DNA from: Stemphylium vesicarium
Lineage: Eukaryota; Ascomycota; Dothideomycetes; Pleosporales; Pleosporaceae
Length of the DNA: 64,000 bases
Assembly: GCA_004380135.1 (NCBI GenBank)
Contig: QXCR01000105.1
Span: forward strand, 1 to 64,000
Direction: 5' to 3'
The notes below the pieces were generated by a model, which worked only from the letters and a program-made list of their open reading frames with translations, was not told the origin of the DNA and made no database searches. Position numbers and translations under genes: made by a program. Below, in pieces: positions 11,936 to 23,800 of this stretch; within the stretch, counting starts at the first letter, position 1; the number at the start of each line of letters is the position of its first letter.

Positions 11936-12620
11936 CTAGAAGGAAGAGGTATACACGGCAGCGAAGGGGGTGTCCATGGCGACGGCAGAAGTAAGGCCTG
12001 TGGTGATGGTGGTGGTGGTGGTGGTGGCGGCGGAGGTGATGCTCATGCAGGGAGCCTCAAAGACATCGTCCATCTCCTCATCGTCCTCCTCACAATCTCC
12101 ACCTGTCAATTCCATGTAAGCCTCTGTACCAGCGTCCATAATGCCCTCTGATTCAAGCCAGGCATGCGTGTCCTACTTCTGGAACTCTGCCACCTCGTCA
12201 AGCTCTTCGCGCAGTTCCTTCAGCAGCTCTAAAGAGTTGGTATCGTTGATCTTTCTGTAGACGTGTAAGTCGGTTAGGTATACATGTAGGTTAGGAATGC
12301 ATACACAGCTTTCTCGAGCACCTTGTCATACGCGTGTTCCGCCTTCAGCCTCCATATATTGTCCTCCTCCCAATCCGAGCCGCATGCAACGAGGATGCAG
12401 GTCTTGATGACATAGAAGGGCGGCAGGCTTAGATTTCTAAGTAAGGCACCTTCGTTAGTGGTTGCGACAGGTAGGAGATGGTGCTGTAGGGTACTTACGT
12501 CCGGTTCTTCTTCGCCTCCGTAACACCCTCGTCTGGGTTGCTGTCTTCGAACATCTTCCGCGCTTTCTCATACTTCTCTTTGTACTGGTGAGCTCTGTAT
12601 GCATCTACGTTATCTGACAT
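11936..12620 (-). pseudogene. Small acidic conserved-looking protein with in-frame TAG
   Basis: Three exons on the minus strand, 12620-12499, 12436-12305 and 12254 onward, separated by introns of 62 and 50 nt. The product starts MSDNVDAYRAHQYKEKYEKA, is rich in charged helices and contains CILVACGSDWEEDNIW and LLKELREELDEVAEFQK. I recognise no domain. A TAG at 12175-12173 follows EFQK and gives a 111-aa product. The same frame stays open for 79 more codons as DTHAWLESEGIMDAG, an acidic EEDDEEMDD run and a Thr-rich tail, stopping at 11936. The smooth run-on suggests a nonsense mutation (from CAG or TGG), though a genuine short protein with chance downstream frame is possible. Confidence 0.5.
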
Positions 12621-13054
12621 GGTTGATATATCGAGGGGTTGAGCAAGATGTTCAAGAAGAGTGTAGATATTGTGGGTAGGGGGAGGGAGAGTGACAAAAG
12701 AGCGGAGGAAGATGAACGCAAGATGCGCGCGCCAAGCAAATCTTGCACACAATTTCAGTCACATAGGTACTCATCTGTGAAGAACCTGCTCGGTTTAGCT
12801 TGGAACAGTCAGTGGTAGGCTAGATGCGGTTCTTGGCACGATGAGCCGTCTTGATGCGCTCAAAGGACGTGATATTGGAAGAAGGCAAGATGAACACTGT
12901 CGAGCTCTGCTCCTCAGGCCGGAAAAGCCAGTGAGAGGAGAAAGAAAATAGATAATATCATGGGTACATCTCCTCTCTCGCAGCATGTGTTGCTTTTCCC
13001 ACCACCAGCCTCATTCACCTTCCCCTCCCTCATTTACCCTTCTCGGCCTCAATC
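12621..13054. other. Intergenic region, nothing recognised
   Basis: Upstream region of the small acidic gene, followed by the pyrimidine-rich stretch before the GS-repeat ORF. No gene supported. Confidence 0.45.
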
Positions 13055-13912
13055 CTATCTACCCCCGAAGCGGACACTAACCCCCCCTAACTCCACAACA
13101 TCATGTCTGGTACTCGAAAACAAAACTGTCGACGTTGTAAACCTCCTCCTACTTCCACTTCCACTTCCACTTCCACTTCCACTTCCACTTCCACTTCCGC
13201 TTCCAACCCCTCCTATATCACCTTCCCCGCTTTTTCTCCCAATTCCTCCACCCCTGCCCTTCTTGCTCTTATTCCTCTTATCAAGCGGCGAATGACAAAT
13301 AATCTGACTCGTGGGCCTGTACAGCGCAGTTTCGCTTGTATACTGAGTTTGTCCTAAGGAACGCGGTAGGGGTAGTTGGGCTGATATGAGGTCTTCTTCT
13401 GAGTCTGCGTATTCTGTGGGTTGGGGGAATTGCGCCGCGGGGGAGGCGGAGGAAGAGGAAGAAGGGGGCGAGGTCGGTTTGGCAGGGTTTAGGCTAGATG
13501 TCCGTTTCCGTAGTGTTTTCGTGAAGCCCATATTCTCCAGGAAGAGTTGGTGAATGTTGGATTTAAAACCTCGTGTATTTTGGACTTTGGAAAAGGCGGT
13601 GATGAGCTTGTATGAGCGATGGAATGCGATGGCGTGGCAGTAGCAGTAGTAGTTGTTAAGATGGGGAGGACCCAAAAGCGCGAAGACGAGCGAAGGGGGA
13701 AAGACAAAAGTACCTCCCAGGAACAAAACCATGTCAACAACACAAATCGCATGGTGACCTTCCCCCCATCCTCCCAAGAATCCTACTACTATTTTCAAAC
13801 CACCGCCAAACCCCCAGACCCCCTTGCACAACGTCGTACATACCCAAAAGAGGGCGTTGGGGGGAAACCCCATGTTCGGCGGTGCCGCAATCCCAACGCC
13901 CACGCGTTCCAA
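13055..13912 (-). CDS. Doubtful hypothetical protein with hydrophobic segments and a Gly-Ser repeat
   Basis: A 285-codon open frame with hydrophobic stretches (ALFWVCTTLCKGVWGF, VVDMVLFLGGTFVF) in the first half, then a basic and Ser/Pro-rich half. A GS dipeptide run encoded by a hexanucleotide microsatellite lies near the C-terminus. The segment around LITAFSKVQNTRGFKSN looks like real protein, but the start is uncertain and introns may be missed. No known domain recognised. Shorter open frames overlap on the other strand. Confidence 0.3.
   Translation of the reverse strand: MERVGVGIAAPPNMGFPPNALFWVCTTLCKGVWGFGGGLKIVVGFLGGWGEGHHAICVVDMVLFLGGTFVFPPSLVFALLGPPHLNNYYCYCHAIAFHRSYKLITAFSKVQNTRGFKSNIHQLFLENMGFTKTLRKRTSSLNPAKPTSPPSSSSSASPAAQFPQPTEYADSEEDLISAQLPLPRSLGQTQYTSETALYRPTSQIICHSPLDKRNKSKKGRGGGIGRKSGEGDIGGVGSGSGSGSGSGSGSGSGSRRRFTTSTVLFSSTRHDVVELGGVSVRFGGR
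13150..13203. repeat. ACTTCC hexanucleotide microsatellite, about 9 units
   Basis: Eight perfect ACTTCC units plus one GCTTCC are visible. Because the unit is 6 nt, copy-number change would not break the minus-strand frame and would only lengthen or shorten its Gly-Ser run. Confidence 0.92.
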
Positions 13913-14926
13913 GCTGGCCGTATTATTCGGGGGCGGTAGAGCATTCCGCGACCTGCCATGGTCATATACGCGGCAGGCAGCGATTCAGAATGATGTAAGT
14001 TTTGTAATTTCGTTTCTCTTTCGCTTATAGTCACCAGTGCGGAACGGAACGGAATGCAAAATACAACGTTACAACGTTGCAAACCTAACTTAACGTAAAG
14101 GTAATGTTGAAGGTCAAACCCACCCGTTCGCAACCCAGCGGCACACCGGCCCAGGCGGGGAAGCAACGACCCGCTCGGTCCGCAGGCCCATCTGCTTCGT
14201 CAACGCAAACGTGAAGCTATGCCGGACAACCGTTTGTGCAGACATTGCGAAGACGTTTGCCTATCTTGTTCGCCATTTACTTGGTGCTCAAAGCGCGGAG
14301 ACGGGCGCTTACGGACTGCGATGTCGGGTGTGTGCGTTCGTTTTCTGTCTGAAATTGGGAGCAACGCGAGTGAGCGGCACGGTTTTTCTGGACGCCGGCG
14401 TACGTGCGCGCGTACGTGCCGAACAGGGGGCCTGGTTTCGGTAGATTCGGCGGTATGCGCGGAAGAAGGGGGAGAGAGGGAGACTATGGACTCGATATGG
14501 ATGTTGAAAAGTCTAGATTGTTTTCTTTGTCTTCTCTTTTGGGTTGTGTGATTGTTAGTTCGGAGAGGGTTAGTGTCATCCTCACGATGATTTGCGCCGT
14601 GGAGTGTTTCTTCTCGCGCACCCTAGTAAAGAAGTGAGGCGATGTGACGGACAAATTTATTGGAGAGCTCGAGGTGCAATTGTTGAATTTGGGACCTATT
14701 TGTCATTGCCTCTTTCACATTGTGTGAAGAGCAAGCATACCTATCTTCAAAAGGCAAGTCGCATGTCGATAAGTCTGCCATGTCCGAATGCCGCGGATTC
14801 GATATGTCGACGCGCTTCCGGCGCAGCAGCCCTGCTAAGAACCGGCAATCGCAGATGAATGCGCTATCGTACAGAAATTCCATCGTGTCCCACTGCGATC
14901 AGCGGGATCAACATGCTCGCTCCTCT
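13913..14926. other. Intergenic region, nothing recognised
   Basis: About 1 kb with only short overlapping frames. Part of it is the 3' region of the mitochondrial carrier gene. Confidence 0.45.
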
Positions 14927-15895
14927 TCAACTGATCAACCGCATCGTGACCTCGACCGTGGCAAACGTTCCCGCCGAAACGGGCATGGCACGGAGCAAAG
15001 TAGGTCCAATGCCTCGCCAGAAACCGCCCAGCCCCTCTCCCCTGTACGTCTTCGCAAAGCAATCCCTCATGCTCTTGTACTTCTGCTCTGCCCCAAACGC
15101 ATCACTCTGCATCTTGCTCTTGATGACATCGAAGGGGTAGCTGCTGATCCAGAGAACTTCACCCGCAAGTCCACCATACGCCGCGACCTTCAAGGTGGAG
15201 ATCTCGGATCGATCGATACCGTTGCGTGCCGCGTCCGCGTTCATCATGTACTCGAAAGCAGTAAACCAACACCCGTAAGCCTGTGCTTCACGCATGAAGG
15301 TCACGGCTGTACCGCGGTAGACTCCGCCAAGGAGGCCTTGGTGTGCTGAGAGCTTGCGTACGCAGTCGATGGGCCCGGCGTAGAGCCGGTTCGCGCCGTG
15401 AGGCTGTGTTTGCAGTCTTATACGAATGTGCTCGATAGGGCTGGAGAGTACCGTATTGGCAATACCAGCAAAGGCACCGGCGGCATAGTACTGCGAGTAA
15501 GAGAGTTGGCCGTTTCCGGTCTTGGCGGCGTTGCTAGCTTCGAAAGCGCGGCGCGCATAGTGGAAGCCACCGAATTGAATAGATACGCAAGCTCCGATAC
15601 CGATTAGGGGGGTCAGAGTGCCCTTGTAGAAGGCAAGTACGCCTTCGTTCTGGTAGATTTTTGTTGCAGCGTCTAGGGCGCCGGTATATTGTGATGTTGT
15701 CTGGAGGCGAACCTACTCTACGTAATTAGCTACTACTCTACGAGCGAACATAGAGATTTTTGCCTTTAATAAGTCGAATGGCTGACCAATGAGAACCTGT
15801 GCTACTCCGCCGACTGCGCCGGCAAAGAGGTCCTTCAGTGTGCGCGAAAGGCCGTCCTGAACCGGAGCCTCATGCTCGATGTGAGGTTTTGACAT
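14927..15895 (-). CDS. Mitochondrial carrier, Ymc1/Ymc2-like
   Basis: A 305-aa member of the mitochondrial carrier family, which moves small metabolites across the inner membrane. Exons 15895-15764 and 15712-14927 join in frame. The three repeats each show the P-x-[DE]-x-x-[KR] signature: PFDLLK, PIEHIR and PFDVIK. Other typical pieces are FAGAVGGVAQVLIGQ, YKGTLTPLIGIGACVSIQFG and FWRGIGPTLLRAMPVS. These match the Ymc1/Ymc2 subgroup as I remember it, which is implicated in organic or amino acid transport. The 51-nt intron begins with GC (AAG then GCAAAA) and ends TAG. Reading through would stop at once, so splicing of this GC-AG intron is required. Confidence 0.85.
15713..15763 (-). other. 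GC-AG intron in the mitochondrial carrier gene
   Basis: The 51-nt intron has a GCAAAA donor, a GCTAAT-like branch site and an AGTAG acceptor. Removing it restores the family sequence DLLKVRLQTT across the junction; retaining it gives a stop in its last codon. Confidence 0.8.
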
Positions 15896-17019
15896 ACTCT
15901 CTTATCTCCGCGCGCACGAGCCCTATGGAGGGGCAATTGCGACTGGACCAACTTGCGAGCAACTTTTTCTCGCTCCTCGCAGAACAGGTCAACCTCAACG
16001 TCGGCGTGTTGATGATGGATTTTCGCGATTGGAGATGTTCAAAAGTCTCCAAAAGGTCCAAAAGCCAATGGCGTGCTTGTGCACGGACCCGTTGGCGATG
16101 TCCTGCGATAGCCGACGGTTAGCTGCATCCCATGCCTTGATCGGGACATCATTAGCACGACATTGGTTATTCCAATGACTACACATGTACGTCCGAGAGT
16201 TTGAACACGGGATTGAGTACATTGAACATCTCATGTATCAAAACATAGCACAACACTCATAATCTCAAACTCAACAATAAAATAACCAGATTGCCACCTT
16301 TGGTATCAGTGTATCCCACGCATGCATACACATCCAACCTGCTCACCAACAGTTTCCCAGTCCCAGTCCCATGCAATGCCATACAAATCCATGCCACTAC
16401 TCCCAATCACTCACAGCCAACAAAAAATATCTCGCGATGTAACAAAAAAAAAATACAAGGAAACAGTGCAGAGACGACAGATAGAAAAGGAGATGTGCGT
16501 GTCAGCCAGACACTTCTAGACGCTTGTTTTCGCCATGATAGGAAAAAAGCCCATACCCATTGCAAGCAGGGAGGGCAACAGACACCATGGATGCTAAACC
16601 AACAGTAATGAACTAACAAAAGGGAACCAAAAAAAACAAGCTGTAAAAGCTGGTGTGTTGCGGGGCATTTTTGGGGTAGACAAAGCTGTTCTACCAAGCT
16701 TTGCCTACGCCCAAAGAAAACGCCCTCACTCCTTTCTTTCTTCTCTCTTTCTCGCAAACAAACATGCTCGTTTTCCGTCATGCGAACATGTCCCATACTC
16801 ATGCCGCATCCAAGCATATAAGTTTTCTTTCCTTCCCAACACAAACGCTCGTTGCATGATCCTACAATGACCGCGTAAAGCCACCTCCGCAAGGGAGGCT
16901 ATTTTTGTATATGTATGTGTGTATGAGTCGAGATCACAGTCGTGTATATTCTGTGTCTCTGTAACAGCGGGAGAAAAAGAGCATAGGTGGAGGGGGAGGA
17001 GGTAGGTGCAAGGCTGGGA
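15896..17019. other. Intergenic region between two minus-strand genes
   Basis: Holds the promoter of the mitochondrial carrier and the 3' end of the Ras-like gene. An ORF at 16407-16892 on the minus strand is low-complexity and unsupported. Confidence 0.5.
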
Positions 17020-18002
17020 CTACCAGCATTTCAGCCTCCTCCAGAAACTCTGTTTGGGCTCGTCGTCCTCGTCTTTCTCATTGTAGGCATGTGCTGCACC
17101 GGAGCCAGAGTGTTGGTTTGCGTTGGAGGCGAGATGGGGGAGGGCGGCAGTGCGATTAGCGGTGCCGTTTTCACCGGCGGTTAGCCTGCGGGCTTCTACG
17201 ACGCGGCGAACGAGGACTGTGTTTAGATGTAAGGTTAGCGGTTGCTCATAAAAAAAGACAAGAGCGAGGGTTATATCTTACGCGCAAATGTCTCCTCAAT
17301 GTTGACCATTTCCCTCGCGCTCGTCTCCATGAATCCGCATTTTCTCCTTCGTGCCCATTCTAAGCCCGTCTTCGCTTCAATCTGTCGCTGGCTCTGGAGA
17401 TCGCATTTGTTGCCCACCACGCACTTGATGGGTGGTATCTTGCCATTGTCTAACCGGTTGTCGGTTTCCATATCGATCATCTCCATGAAGTAGTCCAGCG
17501 CGTCGAGGGAATTCGCAGACGTGATGTCGTAGACGAGGAGGAAGGCGTCGGATTGCAGGTTCGAGGCTGCCCAGAGACCACGGTATTCTTCTTGGCCCGC
17601 GGTATCAGTGAGCATGAGGTAGTAAGGGACGCCATCGATGGTGCGCGTTACGGAGTATGAATCCTCTGCAAAGGGCTGTTAGTTCATGTGTAGATTCAGA
17701 GTTGCGTCGCGTGGTTGTGGTAGTCGCGGGCGCAGGCTCGGTGGTGCCGTACCTATTGTGGGATCATATCTAGCAGAATGTATGTTAGCCAATGCGCTTT
17801 CACCTTTCCCCAGAAATACATGCACCGTCGCATGTCGGCAAAACTTACTCAGATGTCCATTCACTTCTGACAAGCCGTAATGTGATTGAACTTTTTCCTG
17901 CGCGTGTATCAGCATTCGGTCCTTCAAACCTCCTGGAACATGGCGCATACCGCATCCGCCATCACCGCACACCGTGATCGTTATCCTGTTATTCTCATCC
18001 AT
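17020..18002 (-). CDS. Ras-superfamily small GTPase without a CaaX box
   Basis: Five exons (18002-17951, 17897-17849, 17769-17753, 17665-17282, 17216-17020) give 232 aa. All five G motifs are visible: GDGGCGKS (13-20), YDPTIEDS in switch I, DTAGQEEYRG in switch II, GNKCD, and ETSA. Effector loop and switch II place it in the Ras rather than Rab or Rho branch. The 17-nt third exon is very small. The C-terminal tail is acidic (EKDEDDEPK) and ends FWRRLKCW, with Cys second from the end, so no farnesylated CaaX motif exists. Membrane attachment, if any, must work differently. It is not one of the classical Ras1, Ras2 or Rsr1 orthologues as far as I can tell. Confidence 0.85.
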
Positions 18003-20824
18003 ATTTCTGCCTCTTGCGCTATCTCACTGCCAATTGCGCTTCTCCTCTGAAGACTGCGTGGTGTGCAGTTCCGGAATGGTGATTCCGTGTCGCAACCGCG
18101 TTTCGCCTCGTAAGCCCCAACAGGTGTCGTTTGCGCGTCGCCGAAGAGTCGCCTCGGTTCCCTTGCCTGTCACCGGAAAAGAAAGTTCACAACGAACTAC
18201 CCGTCCAATTATCGTGTGCAGGTATATGCGATATCGCAATTGCGCTTCGCGTAAGCCGTGTGTGGTAAAACGTTCCCGTGAGGTTAAGTGTACACTTTTT
18301 TGGGTTCGCTGACGTCGTCGTGGTTGTGTGTCGGAAAAGCAACAATCCCAAGAAAAACAACGAGTGTTGCGCGCGAGCGTTATCGTCGCAAGCAAGAGAG
18401 CACAATAGCTAGTCGAAGAAGAGGAAAGCAACAAAAGAAAAAAACACGACAGCGAGTGAGCCTTAATGAATTCAAAGCGAACAGTGCGTTCCCGTGAGGA
18501 CAAGAGAGTGAGAGCGAGAATGGGAGAGAGCGAGCACAGCCAACCAGCCTACCTAGGGTAAGGGTAAGTAAGCAGCTCTCGGTCGGGCATGAATTAAAAA
18601 AAATGAAATGAGCCGGTAAACGAAGATCCCTCCCTCCCTCGTATCTCATCCCATGCCAGCCCAGAGAGGGGAGGGAAAAAGAGTAGACAGACCATTCCCA
18701 AACTTGGAGACCCTTGTACCCTTGCACCTCGCTCCGTGGGCAAAACGAGCGTAGCCACACGCTCATACGCGCACTAACATGAACGCGTTGCGGCTTGTGC
18801 CCAAGGAAAAGGGACCCTCTTTCTCACCCAAGGCCAGCGCTTGGGCCGCAAGGCACATCGAGAACGGGTCAGGGATGCGAAGGGGATTGGCATCCCGGAG
18901 TTTCCGCCCCACTTGTTTGATTGGGTGGCTTGACGAGCGCCCCGGTCAGCATGCCGGGGGCATGGGGGGGGGGGGGGGGGGAACATGGGAGAGCTATTGC
19001 ACGTTGATATGACCCATCTGCACACTTCCATCGCCCCGTCGGTCCAGCTGAAGTTTGTTTGCTGCGCAGCGGAATGCGAAGCCGAGATATCTGTGTCTTG
19101 TCTTGTCCCTCTGTTTCCGCTCCGTAGGTGTAGATTTGCTCCTTCGCATCCTCCATTCCTTCCAAGGCCCTTACCCATAACCCATAACCTCACTCATCCC
19201 TCGTCCCACCCACCAACAGCCACAACAAGCCAGGTCCAGAACCAGGGTCGGACCTGGCGACCAGCCCAGCCCGGGAACCTGCAGTTCCACCTCAAGTAAC
19301 CCTGTAAAGTCGTCCTTCCTCCTCGTCCTCTGAGGAACGGGCACATGCAGCAGTAGCAATCCCCATTGTTATTCCCGCACCAATTCGCGTTCTTGGTCTC
19401 TTGCATTGCATGTAGTGGCGCTGCAAAGAAGCCAGGGTGCTTGTGTTCTCAGCGCCCAACGGTCGCCGAGGCGGAATTGCCTAGGTAAGTAGGTAGATTG
19501 ATAGTGTAAAATTCAAGCGATTCATGCCCAGCACCACCCACTACCACTTTTCTCTCGCCGGCGCGATTGCAGCGATATCGCGAAACTAAAATGGAGGGGG
19601 AAAAGGCGAGTAAGCGAGCGGATGCACACTCCCCTCCCCGTCCGTGTCAGCTTCTGCACTTGAATCAGCGGCAGCGCGCGTGGCAAGAGATTACGCTGAC
19701 AGCAGATCCAATCCAATCCGTCAACAAAACTATAAACTCGAGTTTTCCTCTTCTCATCAGTCATTGCCAACGGTGTCAACATGATATAGTTTTGCCGTAA
19801 GTGCCGTTGGTGCTTACATCCCCGTCTATCCCGGCCATCTAGTCCAGCCCGGCTTGCAACTCGTATGTTCTCGGCACTTGAACGTTTGGCAAAGACGTGT
19901 ATTTCGTAGGGTAGCGTAGTGTGGTACGATTCCTCGGCTGATTTTCCGTACATCCTCCCGCGTGTGCACGCCTCAAACGATCAAAGTAAGGCTCGTACGA
20001 TTAATACCACAACAACAACACGCCACATCTGGGGATGCCTGGACATGGTGCGGGAATCGCTGGCGTGTGGATTCAAGTTCAACGGTTGTTAGGGTAAGCG
20101 AGCCACCAAATAATCGCGTGCCCGCGTTTGTACGTGCGTGCGGGACTGCGGGGAGGAAACAATGGGTCAAGGGAGGGTGCATTCTGTGGTTCCTACATAT
20201 CGCATATCATTCTTACATCATTTCCCGCTCTCCCTTGCAGTTTTCATAAAGACCCATGGTCAGTGTCACATATCTGCATGTACGGTGATGTGATATGATG
20301 AGATTGAGTGATATCATGCGCATACGCGCTTCGCCGTCCCTGCTTCGCCTTATTTCCCGCGTTAACCCAACACAAGCATACCCAACATTTATCTCGTAGT
20401 TTCGATATAATATGTACATGACGCCCTCTTGTGGGCAAAAAAGAAAGAAAAGAACCCCATCGCCATTGGCTTTTCCTCCCCAGAAATTGAAACATGTCCT
20501 GATATCTACAAGACAGATTCTTCTTACGCAAAGCTTATACTCGACCACAGATCGGAGTAAGGTAGCAAAGCGAAAACACAAACGCGTGAAATCCTCTAGG
20601 ATTTAACCACGGAAATCAAGGAGCATGATGATTGACGAGAATGAAAGAGAATGGAAGAAAACAACATACATGGGAGAGTCTAAACCGTCTCCAGTATCAC
20701 TTGCGCAATTGCCAAGCTGTTGTGACGGCCGTTAAAATTGAATATGAGTAATGGGGTATCGTTTGACCAAAGGCGAAAATGACACGAAGCTGAAGAGGCA
20801 CAGGAGAAGAAAATACGTCCGTGT
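18003..20824. other. Long non-coding stretch between the Ras-like gene and wc-1
   Basis: About 2.8 kb with no convincing gene. It contains an 18-G homopolymer at 18964-18981 and several short frames on both strands that lack motifs. The right end is the wc-1 3' UTR; the left end is the Ras-like promoter. Confidence 0.55.
18964..18981. repeat. Poly-G homopolymer, 18 nt
   Basis: An uninterrupted run of 18 G follows a GGGGGCAT segment. Such runs are slippage-prone and can form G-quadruplexes. The length may also reflect assembly uncertainty. Confidence 0.85.
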
Positions 20825-23800
20825 TCATGAATCCGGCTCCGTCACCTCATCAATCGCCGGTGGTGGGATGAAGCCATGTGAGGAAGCTATCTCCGTGCGC
20901 GCCGCCTTCGGAGCGTGGGATTCGCTAATACTGCCATGTTGCGGCGATCGCTTACTGGGTGTGGCCATTGTCGAAGTATTGGATGAAAGATGGCCCGTCT
21001 CGGACTTGGAGTTGGGTAGAATGTGCTGATGATTTGTCTGCATGTGGCGTGGTGAGGCGCTCTTTTTGCTCTTATCGCTTGTAGCCGAAGATGTTCTCGG
21101 TGATACTCGTCCTTGCTATGAACGCACCGACGTTAGCTCGGGCTCTTCTGTTCAGATTGGGGAGGAGAGGTGTAATTTACCTGCTTCGCCCACCGCAGTC
21201 CGCACGAGTTGCACAAGTCCCGATTCCCAGAGGGTCCTCTCCGCCATTCGGGTGTTTGTCTCGTATGACAGTTTGCACAGTCCTTCTGCATCTGGCCAGC
21301 ACCTTTTCTCCTCTTCCGCTTCTTCTTAGCTGCCAACAGGCTCTGTACCTCTTCTGCTAGATATCTGTTCCGCTTTTCCATTTGCCGTAGCTCGTACTGC
21401 CAGCTAGTGCTCCTCGTCGTCTTCAGCTCATCGAAAACATTGTCGTCCGAGGCCAGGCTTTGATCTTGATGTCCGATTTGCAGACCATTGTGGCCAGCAT
21501 ACGTAGCCGGTGACTCTTCTGTGGTCACGAACAAGGGGTTCGTGTTGGATGTCATTGGAGTAGAGGACCCTGTGTTGTTGGTGTTTCCAGTGGTCAAAGA
21601 TGCCGGAGCGGGCGAGGCTGCACCGGACATGTGTGAGTGTATCGAGTTGTGCGAGTCGCGCTCATGCTTTGTGTTTGTGTACATCGAAGGGCGGGCGGCA
21701 GTGCTATTCCGTGAATACTTAAGCAGTCGTGTTTGTCCGACGACAAATGTGGGCTTTTGACCCTCGACTGCGTCTCCGGGGTAGATTGTCGTAAAAGCCT
21801 GAAGTACTTGACCACGCTTGTTGATCATCTCGTGTTTCACCTCACCCTTTCTGCCACCTCGTGCTAGCTCTAGTATACGCCCGAAATTAATCTTGGACTC
21901 CTGACGCATGAGAGATTGGATGCTGGTACCAACCAGATCTTCAGGTTGCTTGTCGAGGAGCTGGCGCACATTTGAGGATACGTATAAGAACATGCCAGAA
22001 GTAGACATCTTCGTCCATAGCTCGTTGTCGCCGACGCCGCCCGATTCGCGCACGATGGCCTTGCTCAATGTGTAAACAGGACGTTCGCGACCGACGAGAA
22101 TGATGCACTTCCGACCCTTGCCTTGCTCGGTGTGCAACGAACCGTGGCCTTCGAACCACATGTATCCACTCTTCTTCCTCCGTATCCTGAAGACGACGTT
22201 TACAGAGGCGCCACTGGTGGTTTCTTTCAGTTCTCGTGTCACTGGAACGATGTCGCTAGGATGGCAGACGGACGATAGTGCTGTCCCGACCAGTTCGCTT
22301 GGGTCGTATTCCAGGATTCTGTTACTAGCAGGTGACAGGTATAGGAACAGGCCCTTCAAAGATAGTACGTGAACGACGTCGTCGCTGTTCTCCAGGAGAA
22401 CCTTGTCCCAGATACGTCTTGTCATTTCAGAATCCCCGCTTCCACTGTACGCAGCCAGAACGTTGGATACTTCATCCTTGGATATGGTCTGGCCTTGCTC
22501 AGGTAGTTGAGGCTTATGGTGGTCACTAAAAACATAGCTGGGTATAGACATTCCGCGCTGGTAGTTGACTCTATAGGTGCCATCTGGGAATGTGTTAGTC
22601 TAAGAGGGAAGGAATTGGTCGAAGATATGGGCCTACCTGAGTTCTTGTTCGTCATTGCACTCGGCTGTTCTACTAAATCAACCTGGAAACCAACAAAGAA
22701 CTTCATCTTGCCGCCAGGCTCCCAGGCAATGGGAATCATTGTCAAAAGATTCATAAACGGCTGTCCACCTCTTCTGTAATTTATCAAGCTGATCTGTGCT
22801 TCTGCACGGTTTTCGATCATGTTCTTCAAGTAGTAGACAGAGTCGTCGTCGACGTAGTTGCGCTTGATTCCAGACTCCACCTTGCCGTCGGGGGCTTGAA
22901 GGAAGCGGCAATTGCGCCCGAGAATCATGTGGCGTGTATAACCAGTGAGACGTTCAAAGTTCTCCGAGCAGTATACAATAGGGATATCGTCTAGCTCAGC
23001 ATCGCATACGACAAACGCACAAGAAAGATCGACGGAACCGATGTCGATCTGGGGATCAGGTCTAGAAGCCACTCGCATCTGAACTCGAGTTAGCCTTTGT
23101 AATGGATGTGTGAGTAGTGTTGAAACCTACCAATACGCCGAGCATGTCAAACCCAGTCGAAGAGTAGGCATTCTTGAACTGAGTCTTCTGATGAGGGTTT
23201 TGGTGCATAGTAGAGGGAAAACCCCCAGCAGGCGTCGACCACGGGGTCTTGTAGTTCTGTAACTGCTTGTTGAGCACCTCTTTGGGCAGATCTTGTGCGG
23301 GGTCTTGCCCTATCGGCTGCTGGTTCTGGAGAGAGGCCAAAGTCATTCGCGTTGGGACGCTGTTAGAAGAATGGCGGTCGCTCTGCACCCTGGAGATGGA
23401 GCGCATGCTGATCTGGTCCTGACTTGCTGCACGGCTGAGAAAGCTGGATCTGCCCGACTTGACCTCGGGGGTGTTGCTCAAGGATGGGCGCTTGAACTGG
23501 TCCTGGGATTGGCCAGAAGGCGTGTTATTATCTTGTGGCGGAGCAGGTACTGGTGGCACAAAGTCCTGGGTGATGGGAGAGCCGAGCATGGGAGAGTGAA
23601 ACTGATTACCGGGAAACATGTTCATTTCGGAAGGCATCATGTTTAGCGAGTCGTCCATATCAAGCGACATGTTCATGCCATTTTGATATGATGACATGTC
23701 CAGGTCTAAAGAGTTTTTTTGGTGCATTGGCGAGGCATACGCGGAGCCAGGACCTCCCATTTGTGGAAAGGGCGAGGCTTGGCCCTGGAACTGAGTGTTG

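Noticed and set aside
16407..16892. Minus-strand 161-aa frame
   Set aside because: Low-complexity, Cys/Phe-rich product in the intergenic region between two well-defined genes; no recognisable motif.
19962..20606. Several short ORFs on both strands
   Set aside because: No motifs, no splice support; likely 3' flank of wc-1 and intergenic DNA.
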